DNA of 64,000 bases from NCBI RefSeq assembly GCF_000969905.1, contig NZ_CP009520.1:1736001-1800000 (forward strand), read 5' to 3'. Each line of letters opens with the position of its first letter. Within the stretch, counting starts at the first letter, position 1. A model generated the notes under the pieces. It ran no database searches. It was not told the origin of the DNA and worked only from the letters and a program-made list of their open reading frames with translations. Shown here piece after piece: positions 29,758 through 38,008 of this stretch. Source of the stretch: Methanosarcina vacuolata Z-761. Its GTDB lineage: Archaea; Halobacteriota; Methanosarcinia; Methanosarcinales; Methanosarcinaceae. The translations under genes and the position numbers were made by a program.

Positions 29758-30147
29758 ATGATAACTGTGGAAACTCCATGTCAGAAAATTGTGTGGGATC
29801 TGGTTCCCGCAATAAGGGCCAGTCTTGCAATCGAACTTGTAAAAAAAGGACAGTCACAGGCAGCGTCTGCAAAGTTGCTGGGGATTGCCCCGTCGGCAGT
29901 TTCCCAGTACATTTCGGGAAAAAGAGGCTACAGGATTGAGTTCCAGGGCGAGACGAAAGAATTGATTGAAAAACTTGCGCAGGATTTGATCGATAACAAC
30001 GTCTCTGACTTTGTAATAAGGGTTTGTGATATCTGTGTAAGTGCCAGAGGAATTGAAAATAAGTGCAGTAGTGGTTGCGGTTCGGAAAAACAAGCTGGTG
30101 ATAATAAGGAAGATGAAGCGAAAAATCAAGAAAAAGCTGAAACATAA
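29758..30147 (+). CDS. HTH transcriptional regulator with Cys-rich C-terminal motif
   Basis: The 129-residue protein has an XRE/lambda-repressor-like helix-turn-helix (about 31-56, GQSQAASAKLLGIAPSAVSQ) and a second part with four cysteines, C90-x2-C93-x9-C103-x3-C107, plus C8 near the N-terminus, followed by a Lys/Glu-rich tail. The cysteines could hold an Fe-S cluster or zinc, or react with sulfur species. It is divergent from nifS and just upstream of cysK, both of which carry the shared operator, making it the best local candidate for the operator-binding protein. That link is inference. GTG 29755 precedes ATG 29758; no ribosome binding site is visible. Confidence 0.8.
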   Translation: MITVETPCQKIVWDLVPAIRASLAIELVKKGQSQAASAKLLGIAPSAVSQYISGKRGYRIEFQGETKELIEKLAQDLIDNNVSDFVIRVCDICVSARGIENKCSSGCGSEKQAGDNKEDEAKNQEKAET

Positions 30148-30224
30148 AACCGTCTTTTATCGAGTCTTCTACTGTTTTTCTATACCATATCGTAAGATCT
30201 TATTCAGTTTTCAAGCATGTTTTT

Positions 30225-30339
30225 TCAATAACGAAATTTCTCGAGATTCAATAACGAAATTTCTCGAGATTCAATAACGAAATTTCTCGAGATTCGATAA
30301 CGAAATTTCTCGAGATTCGATAACGAAATTTCTCGATAA
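30225..30339. repeat. 23-bp tandem repeat, five units, upstream of cysK
   Basis: Five head-to-tail 23-bp units built on CAATAACGAAATTTCTCGAG (last two with CGATAACG). Each unit includes the palindromic GAAATTTC and CTCGAG. The array ends just before the TATA-like CTATATTTAA and the cysK operator. Confidence 0.95.
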
Positions 30340-30360
30340 CTATATTTAACATAAGGTTAA

Positions 30361-30374
30361 TTCACAATTGTGAA
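30361..30374. promoter_or_regulatory. Operator palindrome at the cysK promoter
   Basis: Exact TTCACAATTGTGAA about 12 bases downstream of the TATA-like ACTATATTTAAC. A leader of about 225 bases separates it from the cysK ATG. Confidence 0.75.
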
Positions 30375-30487
30375 TTTCCTGCAAATTACCTGTATGTTGC
30401 AGCAGTACTTGTAGCTCAAAAATTCAGAGTTTCAGGTGGATTAAAGCGTAATTTGAGAAACTATGACGAGGTCTGAAAAAGGCTCGA

Positions 30488-30595
30488 GTGAAAAAAATTG
30501 CATGGCTGACAGCTTCTAACATAATAAACGAATTAAAACCCATACTGAATCTGAACGAAACAAGCACGCGGCAGACGCAGGTAAGGAGACAATAG
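30488..30595 (+). CDS. Possible 35-codon leader ORF before cysK
   Basis: GTG at 30488 opens a 35-codon frame ([20 protein letters not shown] at the start) that ends with TAG 30593-30595, five bases before the cysK ATG; its end overlaps the cysK ribosome binding site. It contains no cysteine codons. It may be a leader peptide coupled to cysK or chance. Confidence 0.2.
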   Translation: MKKIAWLTASNIINELKPILNLNETSTRQTQVRRQ

Positions 30596-30600
30596 ATAAT

Positions 30601-31527
30601 ATGGGACGAATATATTCCGATATAACCTGGACAATTGGTAATACGCCTCTTGTCAGGTTAAACCGCATAACAGAAGGTTTGCATGCGGATGTGTTAGCTA
30701 AAGTCGAGTCCTTTAATCCTATGGGAAGTGTGAAGGACAGAATAGGGTTGTCAATGGTTGAAGAAGCCGAACTTGCAGGTAAAATCAAAAAGGGTACCAC
30801 TATTGTTGAAGCAACCAGCGGCAATACCGGCATAGGACTTGCATGCGTCTGTGCTGCCCGTGGCTATAATCTCATACTGGTTATGCCTGAAACAATGACA
30901 GTAGAAAGAAGAAAACTGCTGACAGCCCTGGGAGCAGAGCTGGTTCTAACCCCCGGAATGGAAGGAATGAAAGGAGCAGTCAATAAAGCCGAGCAGATGG
31001 CTGCCGACGACCCTGAACTTTACTTTATAGCTCAGCAATTTCAGAACCCTGCAAACCCTGAAATCCACCAGCTGACAACAGCTCAGGAGATCTGGAGAGA
31101 TACGGACGGCAAAGCAGATGCTATTGTAGCAGGCGTTGGAACAGGCGGAACTATCACAGGCATTGCCAGCATAATTAAAAAACGGAAATCTGCTTTTAAG
31201 GCAATTGCAGTCGAGCCTGCCGAATCTCCCGTGCTCAGCGGCGGAAGCCCTGGACCACATAAAATCCAGGGTATAGGTGCAGGTTTTGTTCCTGATGTAC
31301 TTCAGCTTGACCTTGTTGATGAAGTAATCAAAGTAACCGGAGACAACGCCGCTGCAACATCCCGGCGCCTGGCAAAGGAAGAAGGCATCCTTGCAGGCAT
31401 ATCCTCAGGCGCTGCTACCTATGCTGCACTTCAGGTGGCGGCCAGGGAAGAAATGAGCGGGAAAACCATTATTGTAATTTTACCGGATACGGGAGAGCGT
31501 TATCTGAGCACCGACCTCTTTGACTGA
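30601..31527 (+). CDS. cysK: Cysteine synthase (O-acetylserine sulfhydrylase)
   Basis: CysK replaces the acetyl group of O-acetylserine with sulfide to make cysteine. The 308-residue fold-type II PLP protein has [12 protein letters not shown], the PLP lysine K45 in [24 protein letters not shown] at the substrate loop and [12 protein letters not shown] at the PLP phosphate. GGAGA lies 10 nt before the ATG. It is followed by cysE and a DUF59 gene on the same strand. With SepCysS encoded in the same window, this organism has both a free-cysteine route and a tRNA-dependent route. Confidence 0.95.
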   Translation: MGRIYSDITWTIGNTPLVRLNRITEGLHADVLAKVESFNPMGSVKDRIGLSMVEEAELAGKIKKGTTIVEATSGNTGIGLACVCAARGYNLILVMPETMTVERRKLLTALGAELVLTPGMEGMKGAVNKAEQMAADDPELYFIAQQFQNPANPEIHQLTTAQEIWRDTDGKADAIVAGVGTGGTITGIASIIKKRKSAFKAIAVEPAESPVLSGGSPGPHKIQGIGAGFVPDVLQLDLVDEVIKVTGDNAAATSRRLAKEEGILAGISSGAATYAALQVAAREEMSGKTIIVILPDTGERYLSTDLFD

Positions 31528-31626
31528 TTGTCAGCAACTTTTGACCAATTTATCAGCAACAGTTTGACTGATTCGTCTGATACTGGCTGACCGTTTGATT
31601 TGACAATTAATACCGGAAGATTTCGA

Positions 31627-32238
31627 ATGGTAATCAGGGAAGATATCAGGACCGTTTTTAAAAAAGACCCCGCAGCAAGGTCTACGCTTGAGGTAATCTG
31701 CTGCTATCCTGGCCTGCATGCTGTCTGGATACATCGGATATCTCATTTGCTCTGGGAGAGACATTTTTACTTTCTGGCCCGTCTGCTCTCTCACATTTCC
31801 AGGATGTTAACAGGTATTGAAATCCACCCAGGAGCAAAGCTTGGAAGGAGAGTTTTCATAGACCACGGGTCCGGAGTGGTGATCGGAGAAACTGCTGAGG
31901 TAGGCGATGACGTTTTGATATATATGGGAGTTGTATTAGGCGGGACAGCTCTGGAAAAGACAAAACGTCATCCTACTATTGAAAATGACGTGGTTATTGG
32001 TTCAGGAGCATCAGTACTTGGGCCAATCACTGTTGGAAAAGGTGCTAAAATTGGCTCCGGCTCAGTTGTGATCCGGACAGTTCCACCAGGAGCTACTGCA
32101 GTTGGTGTCCCTGCGCGGATTACAGGGCCAGAAACATCCGTATATACAGGACCACTAGATCATAATAAGCTACCAGATCCAGCACTTCTAGTGATAAGCC
32201 AGATGCTTGACCGGTTGAGCAGGTTGGAAGAAATTTAA
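31627..32238 (+). CDS. cysE: Serine O-acetyltransferase
   Basis: CysE acetylates serine to O-acetylserine for CysK. The 203-residue protein is the short type: a helical N-terminus ([19 protein letters not shown]), then a left-handed beta helix of hexapeptides including [20 protein letters not shown] with the catalytic His and [13 protein letters not shown] 31627 with GGAAGAT upstream is preferred to an in-frame TTG at 31600. It lies 99 bases after cysK. The C-terminus is 25-30 residues beyond the hexapeptides and lacks the Ile end that docks into CysK in many bacteria. Confidence 0.93.
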   Translation: MVIREDIRTVFKKDPAARSTLEVICCYPGLHAVWIHRISHLLWERHFYFLARLLSHISRMLTGIEIHPGAKLGRRVFIDHGSGVVIGETAEVGDDVLIYMGVVLGGTALEKTKRHPTIENDVVIGSGASVLGPITVGKGAKIGSGSVVIRTVPPGATAVGVPARITGPETSVYTGPLDHNKLPDPALLVISQMLDRLSRLEEI

Positions 32239-32269
32239 GGCGCATGAAGAGTTAGTTTCCGGGCACGGA

Positions 32270-32569
32270 ATAACTCCACAAGGAACAGTACTTAAAGATG
32301 AGCAAATTTATTCCCTCCTAAAAGAAATAGTCGACCCTGAAGTAGGGATGGATATTGTCAAACTGGGCCTGGTAAAGGAAGTAATAATCGAAGGATCAAA
32401 TGTAGATATAAACCTTGTATTGACAACAAGCGCCTGCCCTATGATTGAGTACCTCAAGGACCAGATCCGGCGAAAAGTCTTGAATGCTGGCGGGATAGAA
32501 AAGGTTAATGTCAATATTCTTGATGAACCCTGGAAAGGGGATCTATTCAAAAAACAGATAGTCTATTAA
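32270..32569 (+). CDS. DUF59/MIP18-type Fe-S assembly factor, start unclear
   Basis: The frame encodes LLKEIVDPEVGMDIVKLGLV followed by LVLTTSACPMIEYL, the signature of the MIP18/PaaD/SufT-like DUF59 family that helps Fe-S insertion. The only ATG in frame (32348) falls inside the conserved DPEVGM motif, and the frame is open upstream to a stop at 32216-32218 with no ATG, GTG or TTG. Either a non-standard start such as ATA 32270 is used, or the gene is damaged. It is the third gene after cysK and cysE, which suits a sulfur/Fe-S operon. Confidence 0.65.
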   Translation: MTPQGTVLKDEQIYSLLKEIVDPEVGMDIVKLGLVKEVIIEGSNVDINLVLTTSACPMIEYLKDQIRRKVLNAGGIEKVNVNILDEPWKGDLFKKQIVY

Positions 32570-32704
32570 AATGCGTGTTTGGCATGAAAGTTCTTCCAAG
32601 TACTTTCATTTCTTTGTGCCTGTGATTAGAAGAATTTCATATGCGTTTTTTAGAAAGCTTGACATGAGAGAGAAGAGTGGAGAATAAATCTTTCTCATTC
32701 CTTC

Positions 32705-33376
32705 TCATTCCTTCTCATGCTTTTTGATTCGCTGAATCATATCAATAAAGTACTTAGTTTCTCTTTTTACATCGTCACTGCACACAACTGCAGAAATTGC
32801 GACCAGGCTGTCAGCTCCGTTCTGAATAACACTTTCGCAGTTTTCCTTGTTTATTCCGCCAATAGCAACTACAGGAAGCTTTATTGCATCTTTAACTTCT
32901 CGGATTTTAAGTGAACCTATTCCTTTCCCTGCATCTTTTTTTGTAGCAGTATCGAATATTGGGCCAAGGCCCAAATAGTCAGTCCCTGATTTTTCCGCCA
33001 GGACTGCTTCCTCTCTGTCATTTACACTAAGGCCGATTATTTTATCCTCACCAAGGAGCTTTCTTGCCGTTTCAACAGGCATATCGTCCTGGCCAATATG
33101 GACTCCATCCGCATCAACGGCTAAAGCAACATCGATCCTGTCATTTACCAGAAATATTGCCCTGCCACTGCAGATTCTCTTAATTTCTGAAGCCTCTTCG
33201 ACCATTTCTTTCGTACTTTTATCCTTTTCCCGGTACTGAACAATCCTGCAGCCTGACTCGACTGCGTCCTTTACATCGGATAAAGTCCCTTTTTTAGAAA
33301 GTCCGGAATCTGTCACAAGGTAGAAGTCGATTTCTTTCAAAAGGGAACTTTTCCAGCTGAAGTCTTTCTGGTTCAT
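32705..33376 (-). CDS. thiE: Thiamin phosphate synthase
   Basis: ThiE couples the pyrimidine pyrophosphate and thiazole phosphate halves of thiamin. The 223-residue TIM barrel has [11 protein letters not shown] near the start, the substrate-binding [39 protein letters not shown] with the magnesium ligands, [15 protein letters not shown] at the phosphate loop and [10 protein letters not shown]. thiM follows upstream on the same strand after a 218-base gap containing a minisatellite, so the two are consecutive genes of the same pathway. No TPP-riboswitch-like element was recognised upstream. Confidence 0.93.
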   Translation of the reverse strand: MNQKDFSWKSSLLKEIDFYLVTDSGLSKKGTLSDVKDAVESGCRIVQYREKDKSTKEMVEEASEIKRICSGRAIFLVNDRIDVALAVDADGVHIGQDDMPVETARKLLGEDKIIGLSVNDREEAVLAEKSGTDYLGLGPIFDTATKKDAGKGIGSLKIREVKDAIKLPVVAIGGINKENCESVIQNGADSLVAISAVVCSDDVKRETKYFIDMIQRIKKHEKE

Positions 33377-33481
33377 GATGATTAATCCATCCGATACGCA
33401 CGTTTTTCAAAAACGTTCTTTATAATCTCATTTTTCTGAACTTATGGTTCTTTTTACTTAATTTACCTTTTTCTCTTTCAA

Positions 33482-33600
33482 ACTCACGATTCTTCTCTTT
33501 CTCTTCCGAACTTACGATTCTTCTCTTTTTCTTCCGAACTTACGATTCTTCTCTTTCTCTTCCGAACTTACTGTTTTCCATTTTTCTTCGGAACTTACTG
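33482..33600 (-). repeat. 28-bp tandem repeat beyond the thiM stop
   Basis: Read on the minus strand, thiM ends GAAGAACAGTAA; after a short partial unit, three units of about 28 bp follow, each beginning TAAGTTCGGAAGA and ending GAAGAATCG. The ends mimic the gene terminus, so the array probably grew from it. Confidence 0.8.
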
Positions 33601-34380
33601 TTCTTCAAAATTCATCATACTTTTTACTTTCTCATCCGACAGGTTGAACACCTCATCATACAGGTTAACCTTGAAACTTCCTGGCCCGTTTGATTTACTT
33701 GCTGCAAGTTCTCCTGCAACTCCAAAGTAACATAATGCTTCTCTGGACGCTTCGCAGTAGTCCGGATTAACTGCGGCAAACAAACCTATTACAGAGGCAG
33801 CCATGCATCCTGTTCCGACAATCGACCCCATGAGTTCATGCCCGTTCTTAACAACAAAAACTCTTTCTCCGTCACTTATAATATCTTCTTTTCCTGTCAT
33901 CACGATAACGGAAGAGCTTAATTTTGCAAATTGCTTCGCAATCTTTACAGGGTCTGCATTAATTGATGTTGCCTCAACTCCTTTAGTCTCAGCGCTTTCG
34001 CCCGCCAGTTTTGCAATTTCCGAGTAATTGCCTTTTATAATATCGATACGGGCAGAACCAAGGATTTTAGCAGCCATTTCGTCTCTGAATTTCGTAGCTC
34101 CGACCCCGACGGCATCAAGCACAATAGGAATTTTCTTTTCGTTTGCAGCGGCAGCAGAGAGAAGCATGGAGTCGATTATTTCAGAGGTCAGGGTTCCGAT
34201 GTTAAGCACAAGAGCCGATGAAATCCCTGTCATTTCAGCGCATTCTTCAGGGGCATGCGCCATTACAGGCAGCGCACCGAAAGCTCTTGTCATATTTGCG
34301 CAGTCGTAGATAGTTACCCAGTTCGTTATATGATGTATGAGTGGTTTTGTTTCTCTTATTGTTTTTAATGGTTTGTTCAT
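33595..34380 (-). CDS. thiM: Hydroxyethylthiazole kinase
   Basis: ThiM phosphorylates hydroxyethylthiazole, a thiamin salvage step upstream of ThiE. The 261-residue protein shows [58 protein letters not shown] and the anion-hole [15 protein letters not shown] with the catalytic Cys. Start at 34380 is chosen because GAGG lies 7 nt upstream; the longer frame adds only four residues. It is separated from fdhD by about 100 bases. Confidence 0.93.
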   Translation of the reverse strand: MNKPLKTIRETKPLIHHITNWVTIYDCANMTRAFGALPVMAHAPEECAEMTGISSALVLNIGTLTSEIIDSMLLSAAAANEKKIPIVLDAVGVGATKFRDEMAAKILGSARIDIIKGNYSEIAKLAGESAETKGVEATSINADPVKIAKQFAKLSSSVIVMTGKEDIISDGERVFVVKNGHELMGSIVGTGCMAASVIGLFAAVNPDYCEASREALCYFGVAGELAASKSNGPGSFKVNLYDEVFNLSDEKVKSMMNFEEQ

Positions 34381-34484
34381 AGAATTCCTCAAAAACGTTT
34401 TAAAAAGTGATTTATCTGCATACTGGCACTTGTGCCAGAGATTTATATCAAATTATTGTTACCGGAAATCATCTGCAATATAGG

Positions 34485-35411
34485 TTACTCATTTCTTACC
34501 CTTTCCACGCCTGTGTAAATATTCATCTTCTGGCTCCTAACAAAGCCGATAACAGTAAGGCCGGCTTTCTCTGCCATGCTTATGGCAAGCGTAGTGGTTG
34601 CACCTCTGGATGCGATAATAGGAATATTAGCCATAAGGCATTTTCTTACCATCTCAGAAGAAATCCTTCCTGAGCAGGTCACAATTGTCCTGGAGAAGTC
34701 CACACCATGTTTCAGTCCGTAACCTATTGCCCTGTCAAGGGCATTGTGCCTGCCGATATCTTCTATTATGCAAATCTTTCCTTCCGGCCCGAAGAGCCCT
34801 ATAATATGTATGCCGCCTGTTCTGGTATGCAGATCTGATACCAGCGTTTCTTTCATTATAGTTTTAATTGTTGAGACATTAGTGACCATATCCGACTGGA
34901 TTTTCGGGAGCCGATCCGCGTCCAAATATGAAGTATCGCCTCCACATCCCGAAAGGACAGTTTTGCCTGAAAGCATGATTGAAAAAGGGTCTTTTGTCAG
35001 TACACTGGCACTGAGAGTGATGGGATCATCTGTTTTTTCTTTATTCTCTCTGTTTTTCTCTCTGTTTTTCTCTCTGTTTTTCTCTCTGTTTTTTTCTCTG
35101 TTTTCATCTCTGTTTTTTTCTCTGTTTTCATCTCTGTTTTTCTCCCTGTTTTCATCTCTGTTTTTCTCTCTGTTTCTTTCTCTATTTTCTTCTATGTGCA
35201 ACGATTCTATATCCTCGAGTTTGCGAATAATTCTTTCTGTATATAATAGTCCTGTTACAAACTCTTCAAGCAATGTCGGGCTTACCATAGCGGTTAAAGC
35301 ATGGCGGCCGTTGACAAAGACTGCAAGAGGCACTTCAATTACGACTTCGTGAGACGATGGGACCATTGATCCGGGATCATATTTTATACAGGAGACCGTA
35401 CTGTACATCAT
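34485..35411 (-). CDS. fdhD: FdhD-type sulfur transfer protein with a repeat insertion
   Basis: FdhD carries sulfur from a cysteine desulfurase to the Mo/W-bisMGD cofactor; in a methanogen the client could be formylmethanofuran dehydrogenase or formate dehydrogenase. Family marks are HEVVIEVPLAVFVNGR, LLEEFVTGLLYTERII, the redox-Cys region LSGCGGDTS, HTRTGGIHI, EDIGRHNALDRAIGYGL and SEMVRKCLMANIPIIASRGA. Only one Cys remains where bacterial FdhD has CxxC. Residues about 75-126 are a low-complexity ENREKNRD repeat not found in normal FdhD. Start at 35411 has AAGGAG upstream. It follows sufS by 13 bases, the expected persulfide donor. Confidence 0.9.
   Translation of the reverse strand: MMYSTVSCIKYDPGSMVPSSHEVVIEVPLAVFVNGRHALTAMVSPTLLEEFVTGLLYTERIIRKLEDIESLHIEENRERNREKNRDENREKNRDENREKNRDENREKNREKNREKNREKNRENKEKTDDPITLSASVLTKDPFSIMLSGKTVLSGCGGDTSYLDADRLPKIQSDMVTNVSTIKTIMKETLVSDLHTRTGGIHIIGLFGPEGKICIIEDIGRHNALDRAIGYGLKHGVDFSRTIVTCSGRISSEMVRKCLMANIPIIASRGATTTLAISMAEKAGLTVIGFVRSQKMNIYTGVERVRNE
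35034..35189 (-). repeat. 12/24-bp in-frame repeat inside fdhD
   Basis: A purine-rich minisatellite with basic unit GAGAAAAACAGA (minus strand) repeats about 12 times in frame, encoding alternating REKN and RDEN. The length is a multiple of 3, so the reading frame survives. It sits at a surface loop position between the first strand-helix part and the Cys motif. Confidence 0.9.
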
Positions 35412-35424
35412 TATACCATACTCC

Positions 35425-36606
35425 TTACACGATACGTGCGATTTCTTCAATTGTTTCAAGAAGCAGGTCAACCTCCTCCTGAGTATTGTACATGTAAAAG
35501 CTTGCTCTCACAGTGCCGTTTTGGAGCCCCAGAGACTTCATTAACGGGATACAGCAGTGATCTCCCGAACGGACAAGAATTGCGGCTCTTTCGTCAAGCA
35601 AATAAGCTATTTCGTGGGGGTGAATTCTATCTATAGTAAAAGAGACAATCCCGATCCTGTTTTTCATATCCTGCGGCCCATATATAGTAATATTTTCAAT
35701 ATCGGGAAGCCCTTTGAGCAGGCGTTCAGTCAGTTCCTGTTCATGCCTGAAGATAGCATCCATCCCCAGGTTTTCAAGATATTTTACCGCCTGTCCAAGC
35801 CCTATTGCACCTGAGATGTTCGGGGTGCCTCCCTCGAATCGCTGATAACCGCCAGTCAGAGAATAAAACTCAGTAGTTACGTCCTCGACTGTGCCTCCAC
35901 CAAGTATGAGAGGAGAAATAAGCGAGTCTCTCATCCACAGAACGCCAGTGCCCGTTGGCCCGAGCATCTTGTGGCCCGAAAAGCATAAAAAATCGCATCC
36001 AATACGCCGGGCATCTACAGGAAAATGAGGGACGGACTGTGCCCCATCAACCAGAAAATAGGCTCCCTGCGTTTTGCAGATGTCAGCAATCTCCCGCATA
36101 GGCTGTACGGTACCAAGTACGTTTGAGGCATGGCTAACTGCAACAAGTTTTGTATTAGCTGTAATCGCTTCTTCAAATTCCTCTATATCAAAAATCCCGG
36201 CTTCGTCTGGTCGGATAACAACCAGTTCAACGCCTTTCTGACGCAGTCGAAGCCAGGGGAGCAGGTTGGAGTGATGCTCAAAAATCGTTGTGACTATTCG
36301 GTCTCCTGACTGCCAGTCAAGGCCTGCTGCAACCATATTGATAGCCTCGGTTGTATTCTTGGTAAAGACTGTAGTGCCTTCTTTCCCACCAATGAAATTG
36401 CTGACCAGATCATGTGCGTCCTGATACTTTTGGGTTGCAACCCTTGTAAGCCTGTGCATTCCTCTTCCAACATTGGCGCGGTATTGCCGGTCATATTCGT
36501 TCATCGCAGCTATTACAGGCTCGGGAACAAGGCTCGTTGCCGCATTATCCATATAATGAAGGTATCTGGAGATTTGGAAGTCAGCTATGCAGTCTTTGAG
36601 CTTCAT
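35425..36606 (-). CDS. sufS: SufS-type cysteine desulfurase
   Basis: A class V PLP aminotransferase-fold enzyme that takes sulfur from cysteine. The 393-residue protein has YMDNAATSLVPEPV, NVGRGMHRLTRVAT, VTTIFEHHSNLLPW, the PLP lysine in FSGHKMLGPTGTGVLW and the catalytic Cys in VRSGDHCCIPLM, group II (SufS/CsdA) features. It sits between larE (4-base overlap) and fdhD (13-base gap), so a larE-sufS-fdhD operon dedicated to cofactor sulfuration is likely. No sufBCD is seen nearby. Confidence 0.9.
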   Translation of the reverse strand: MKLKDCIADFQISRYLHYMDNAATSLVPEPVIAAMNEYDRQYRANVGRGMHRLTRVATQKYQDAHDLVSNFIGGKEGTTVFTKNTTEAINMVAAGLDWQSGDRIVTTIFEHHSNLLPWLRLRQKGVELVVIRPDEAGIFDIEEFEEAITANTKLVAVSHASNVLGTVQPMREIADICKTQGAYFLVDGAQSVPHFPVDARRIGCDFLCFSGHKMLGPTGTGVLWMRDSLISPLILGGGTVEDVTTEFYSLTGGYQRFEGGTPNISGAIGLGQAVKYLENLGMDAIFRHEQELTERLLKGLPDIENITIYGPQDMKNRIGIVSFTIDRIHPHEIAYLLDERAAILVRSGDHCCIPLMKSLGLQNGTVRASFYMYNTQEEVDLLLETIEEIARIV

Positions 36607-37400
36607 AACACTTCATCCATACTCCCGCTTCTGTATCCTTTAATATCGAGGGTAATGTACGAAAAGCCGCAATCCTGCAATACCTCCAGTATTCGAGCTC
36701 GCATGTTTATTGCCTTTTCAAGCTCTTCAGGCACTAACTCGATTCTTGCAATCTTGCCATGAAGCCTTACCCGCAGATTTGAAAACCCCAGATCGTGCAG
36801 CGAATTTTCTGCGTTTTCTATAGTTTGCAGCTTTTCAACTGTGATTTCTTCCCCATATGGAATTCGTGACGCAAGGCATGAAGATGACGGTTTATTCCAG
36901 AACTCACAGTCACAGTCCTGAGCCAGTTGCCTTATCTGTTTCTTTTGAATCCCAAGCGAGAGAAAAGGATGCAGGATTCCTTCTTCATTACTTGCCTGAA
37001 GTCCGGGGCGGTACTCATTGAGATCGGAAGCATTAATTCCATCGGCTATTTTTGAGATTCCCAGTTTTTCAGCCTGATCTTTTAATATCCTGGCAGATTG
37101 TTTTTTACAGATATAACAGCGATTGGGGCTGTTTTTTCTGAATTTTTCATTTTCCATAATCGGAAAGGGAATTATAGAGCAGGATATACCGAACTTTTGT
37201 GCGTTTTCCTCCGCTTCCTTAACAGCTCTTCTGGGGACAAGAGGCGCGTCAAAAAGTATACATTTTACCTTATCCTGAAGTACTTTTTGCGCAAGTAATG
37301 CAAGCAAAGTACTATCTATTCCTCCTGAATATGAAACAAGTAAACACTCTAATCCTGCAAGTTCTTTGAGCAACGCATCCTGTACATTTTCTTTTTCCAT
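36603..37400 (-). CDS. larE: LarE-like ATP-dependent sulfur transferase
   Basis: A PP-loop enzyme, VSYSGGIDSTLLA at residues 22-34, that adenylates a carboxylate and adds sulfur. In LarE the substrate is the pyridinium dicarboxylate precursor of the nickel-pincer cofactor. Cys175 in PSSSCLASRIPYGE equals the sacrificial Cys176 of Lactobacillus LarE. Cys95 and Cys98 (RCYIC) give three cysteines, the set seen in the variants that hold a [4Fe-4S] cluster and can act repeatedly. Start at 37400 is chosen at the family N-terminus; a longer frame adds 93 unlike residues. LarB/LarC are not in the window. The operator is 68 bases upstream. Confidence 0.82.
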   Translation of the reverse strand: MEKENVQDALLKELAGLECLLVSYSGGIDSTLLALLAQKVLQDKVKCILFDAPLVPRRAVKEAEENAQKFGISCSIIPFPIMENEKFRKNSPNRCYICKKQSARILKDQAEKLGISKIADGINASDLNEYRPGLQASNEEGILHPFLSLGIQKKQIRQLAQDCDCEFWNKPSSSCLASRIPYGEEITVEKLQTIENAENSLHDLGFSNLRVRLHGKIARIELVPEELEKAINMRARILEVLQDCGFSYITLDIKGYRSGSMDEVL

Positions 37401-37467
37401 GGATGAATACCGACCTTTTATGTTCATTTTTTTGACTGTACCGGAAACATTAAATTTTCCAAGAACA

Positions 37468-37481
37468 TTCACAATTGTGAA
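37468..37481. promoter_or_regulatory. Operator palindrome between larE and the MoaD-like gene
   Basis: Exact TTCACAATTGTGAA in the divergent intergenic region, 68 bases upstream of larE and 114 bases upstream of the MoaD-like gene. One site could control both directions. Confidence 0.75.
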
Positions 37482-37594
37482 TATGCTGAAATGGGCATAA
37501 TTGGTAATAATACTTTTTGTCCAGAAAACGAGAGTGAATATAGAATTACAGATTGAAAAAGTGATACAAAAATGTGAGTACTGACGGTGGAAAC

Positions 37595-37873
37595 ATGAAA
37601 ATTCGAGTAAAAACTTTTGCTCAGATAAAGGACATTCTAGGAGCAGACAGCTTTCTTGAATGCCAGAACGACATTTCAATGCGGGAACTTCTTAAAGCCC
37701 TTCGCGAAAGAGCCGGAAAGTCTGAAGACCAGCTTTTTTCCAGGAACGGATACCTGCACAGTAATTTGGTTTTAATGCTGAACGGTGCACGAATTTATGA
37801 AGAGGAAATTGATTCTCTTACACTTTCAGAAGGAGACGAAATCACACTGCTTTCTCCAGTTTCAGGAGGATGA
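37595..37873 (+). CDS. MoaD/ThiS-like ubiquitin-fold sulfur carrier
   Basis: The 92-residue beta-grasp protein ends LLSPVSGG, with the Gly-Gly needed for adenylation and thiocarboxylate formation. The pattern KIRVKTFAQIKDILGADS and LVLMLNGARIYEEE...GDEITLL is MoaD-like. ATG 37595 follows GGTGG at 5 nt spacing; an upstream GTG (37574) is less likely. The E1-like protein at 27012 is the only matching activator in the window. No moaE is present, so molybdopterin synthesis is only one option; other thiocarboxylate-dependent sulfur insertions are possible. Confidence 0.85.
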   Translation: MKIRVKTFAQIKDILGADSFLECQNDISMRELLKALRERAGKSEDQLFSRNGYLHSNLVLMLNGARIYEEEIDSLTLSEGDEITLLSPVSGG

Positions 37874-38008
37874 TCCTTAGCGAAAATTATTAGAAAAATA
37901 ATATTAAGAAAATATCAGTTTCCAAAGAAATCTTAATTGAAAAATCTCAATTTGAGGATTGATGTGTAATCCATTTTTACAGATAAAGTGTGTAAGAGAT
38001 GAATTTTT

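Noticed and set aside
34380-34500. TPP riboswitch before thiM or thiE
   Set aside because: No conserved CTGAGA/ACCTGA-type core was found upstream of either gene.
34681-34692. CACAATTGTCC inside fdhD as an operator
   Set aside because: Only half of the palindrome is present, and it lies within coding sequence.
36603-37679. Longer LarE start adding 93 residues
   Set aside because: The extra residues do not resemble the family, include the operator and promoter region, and lack a ribosome binding site.
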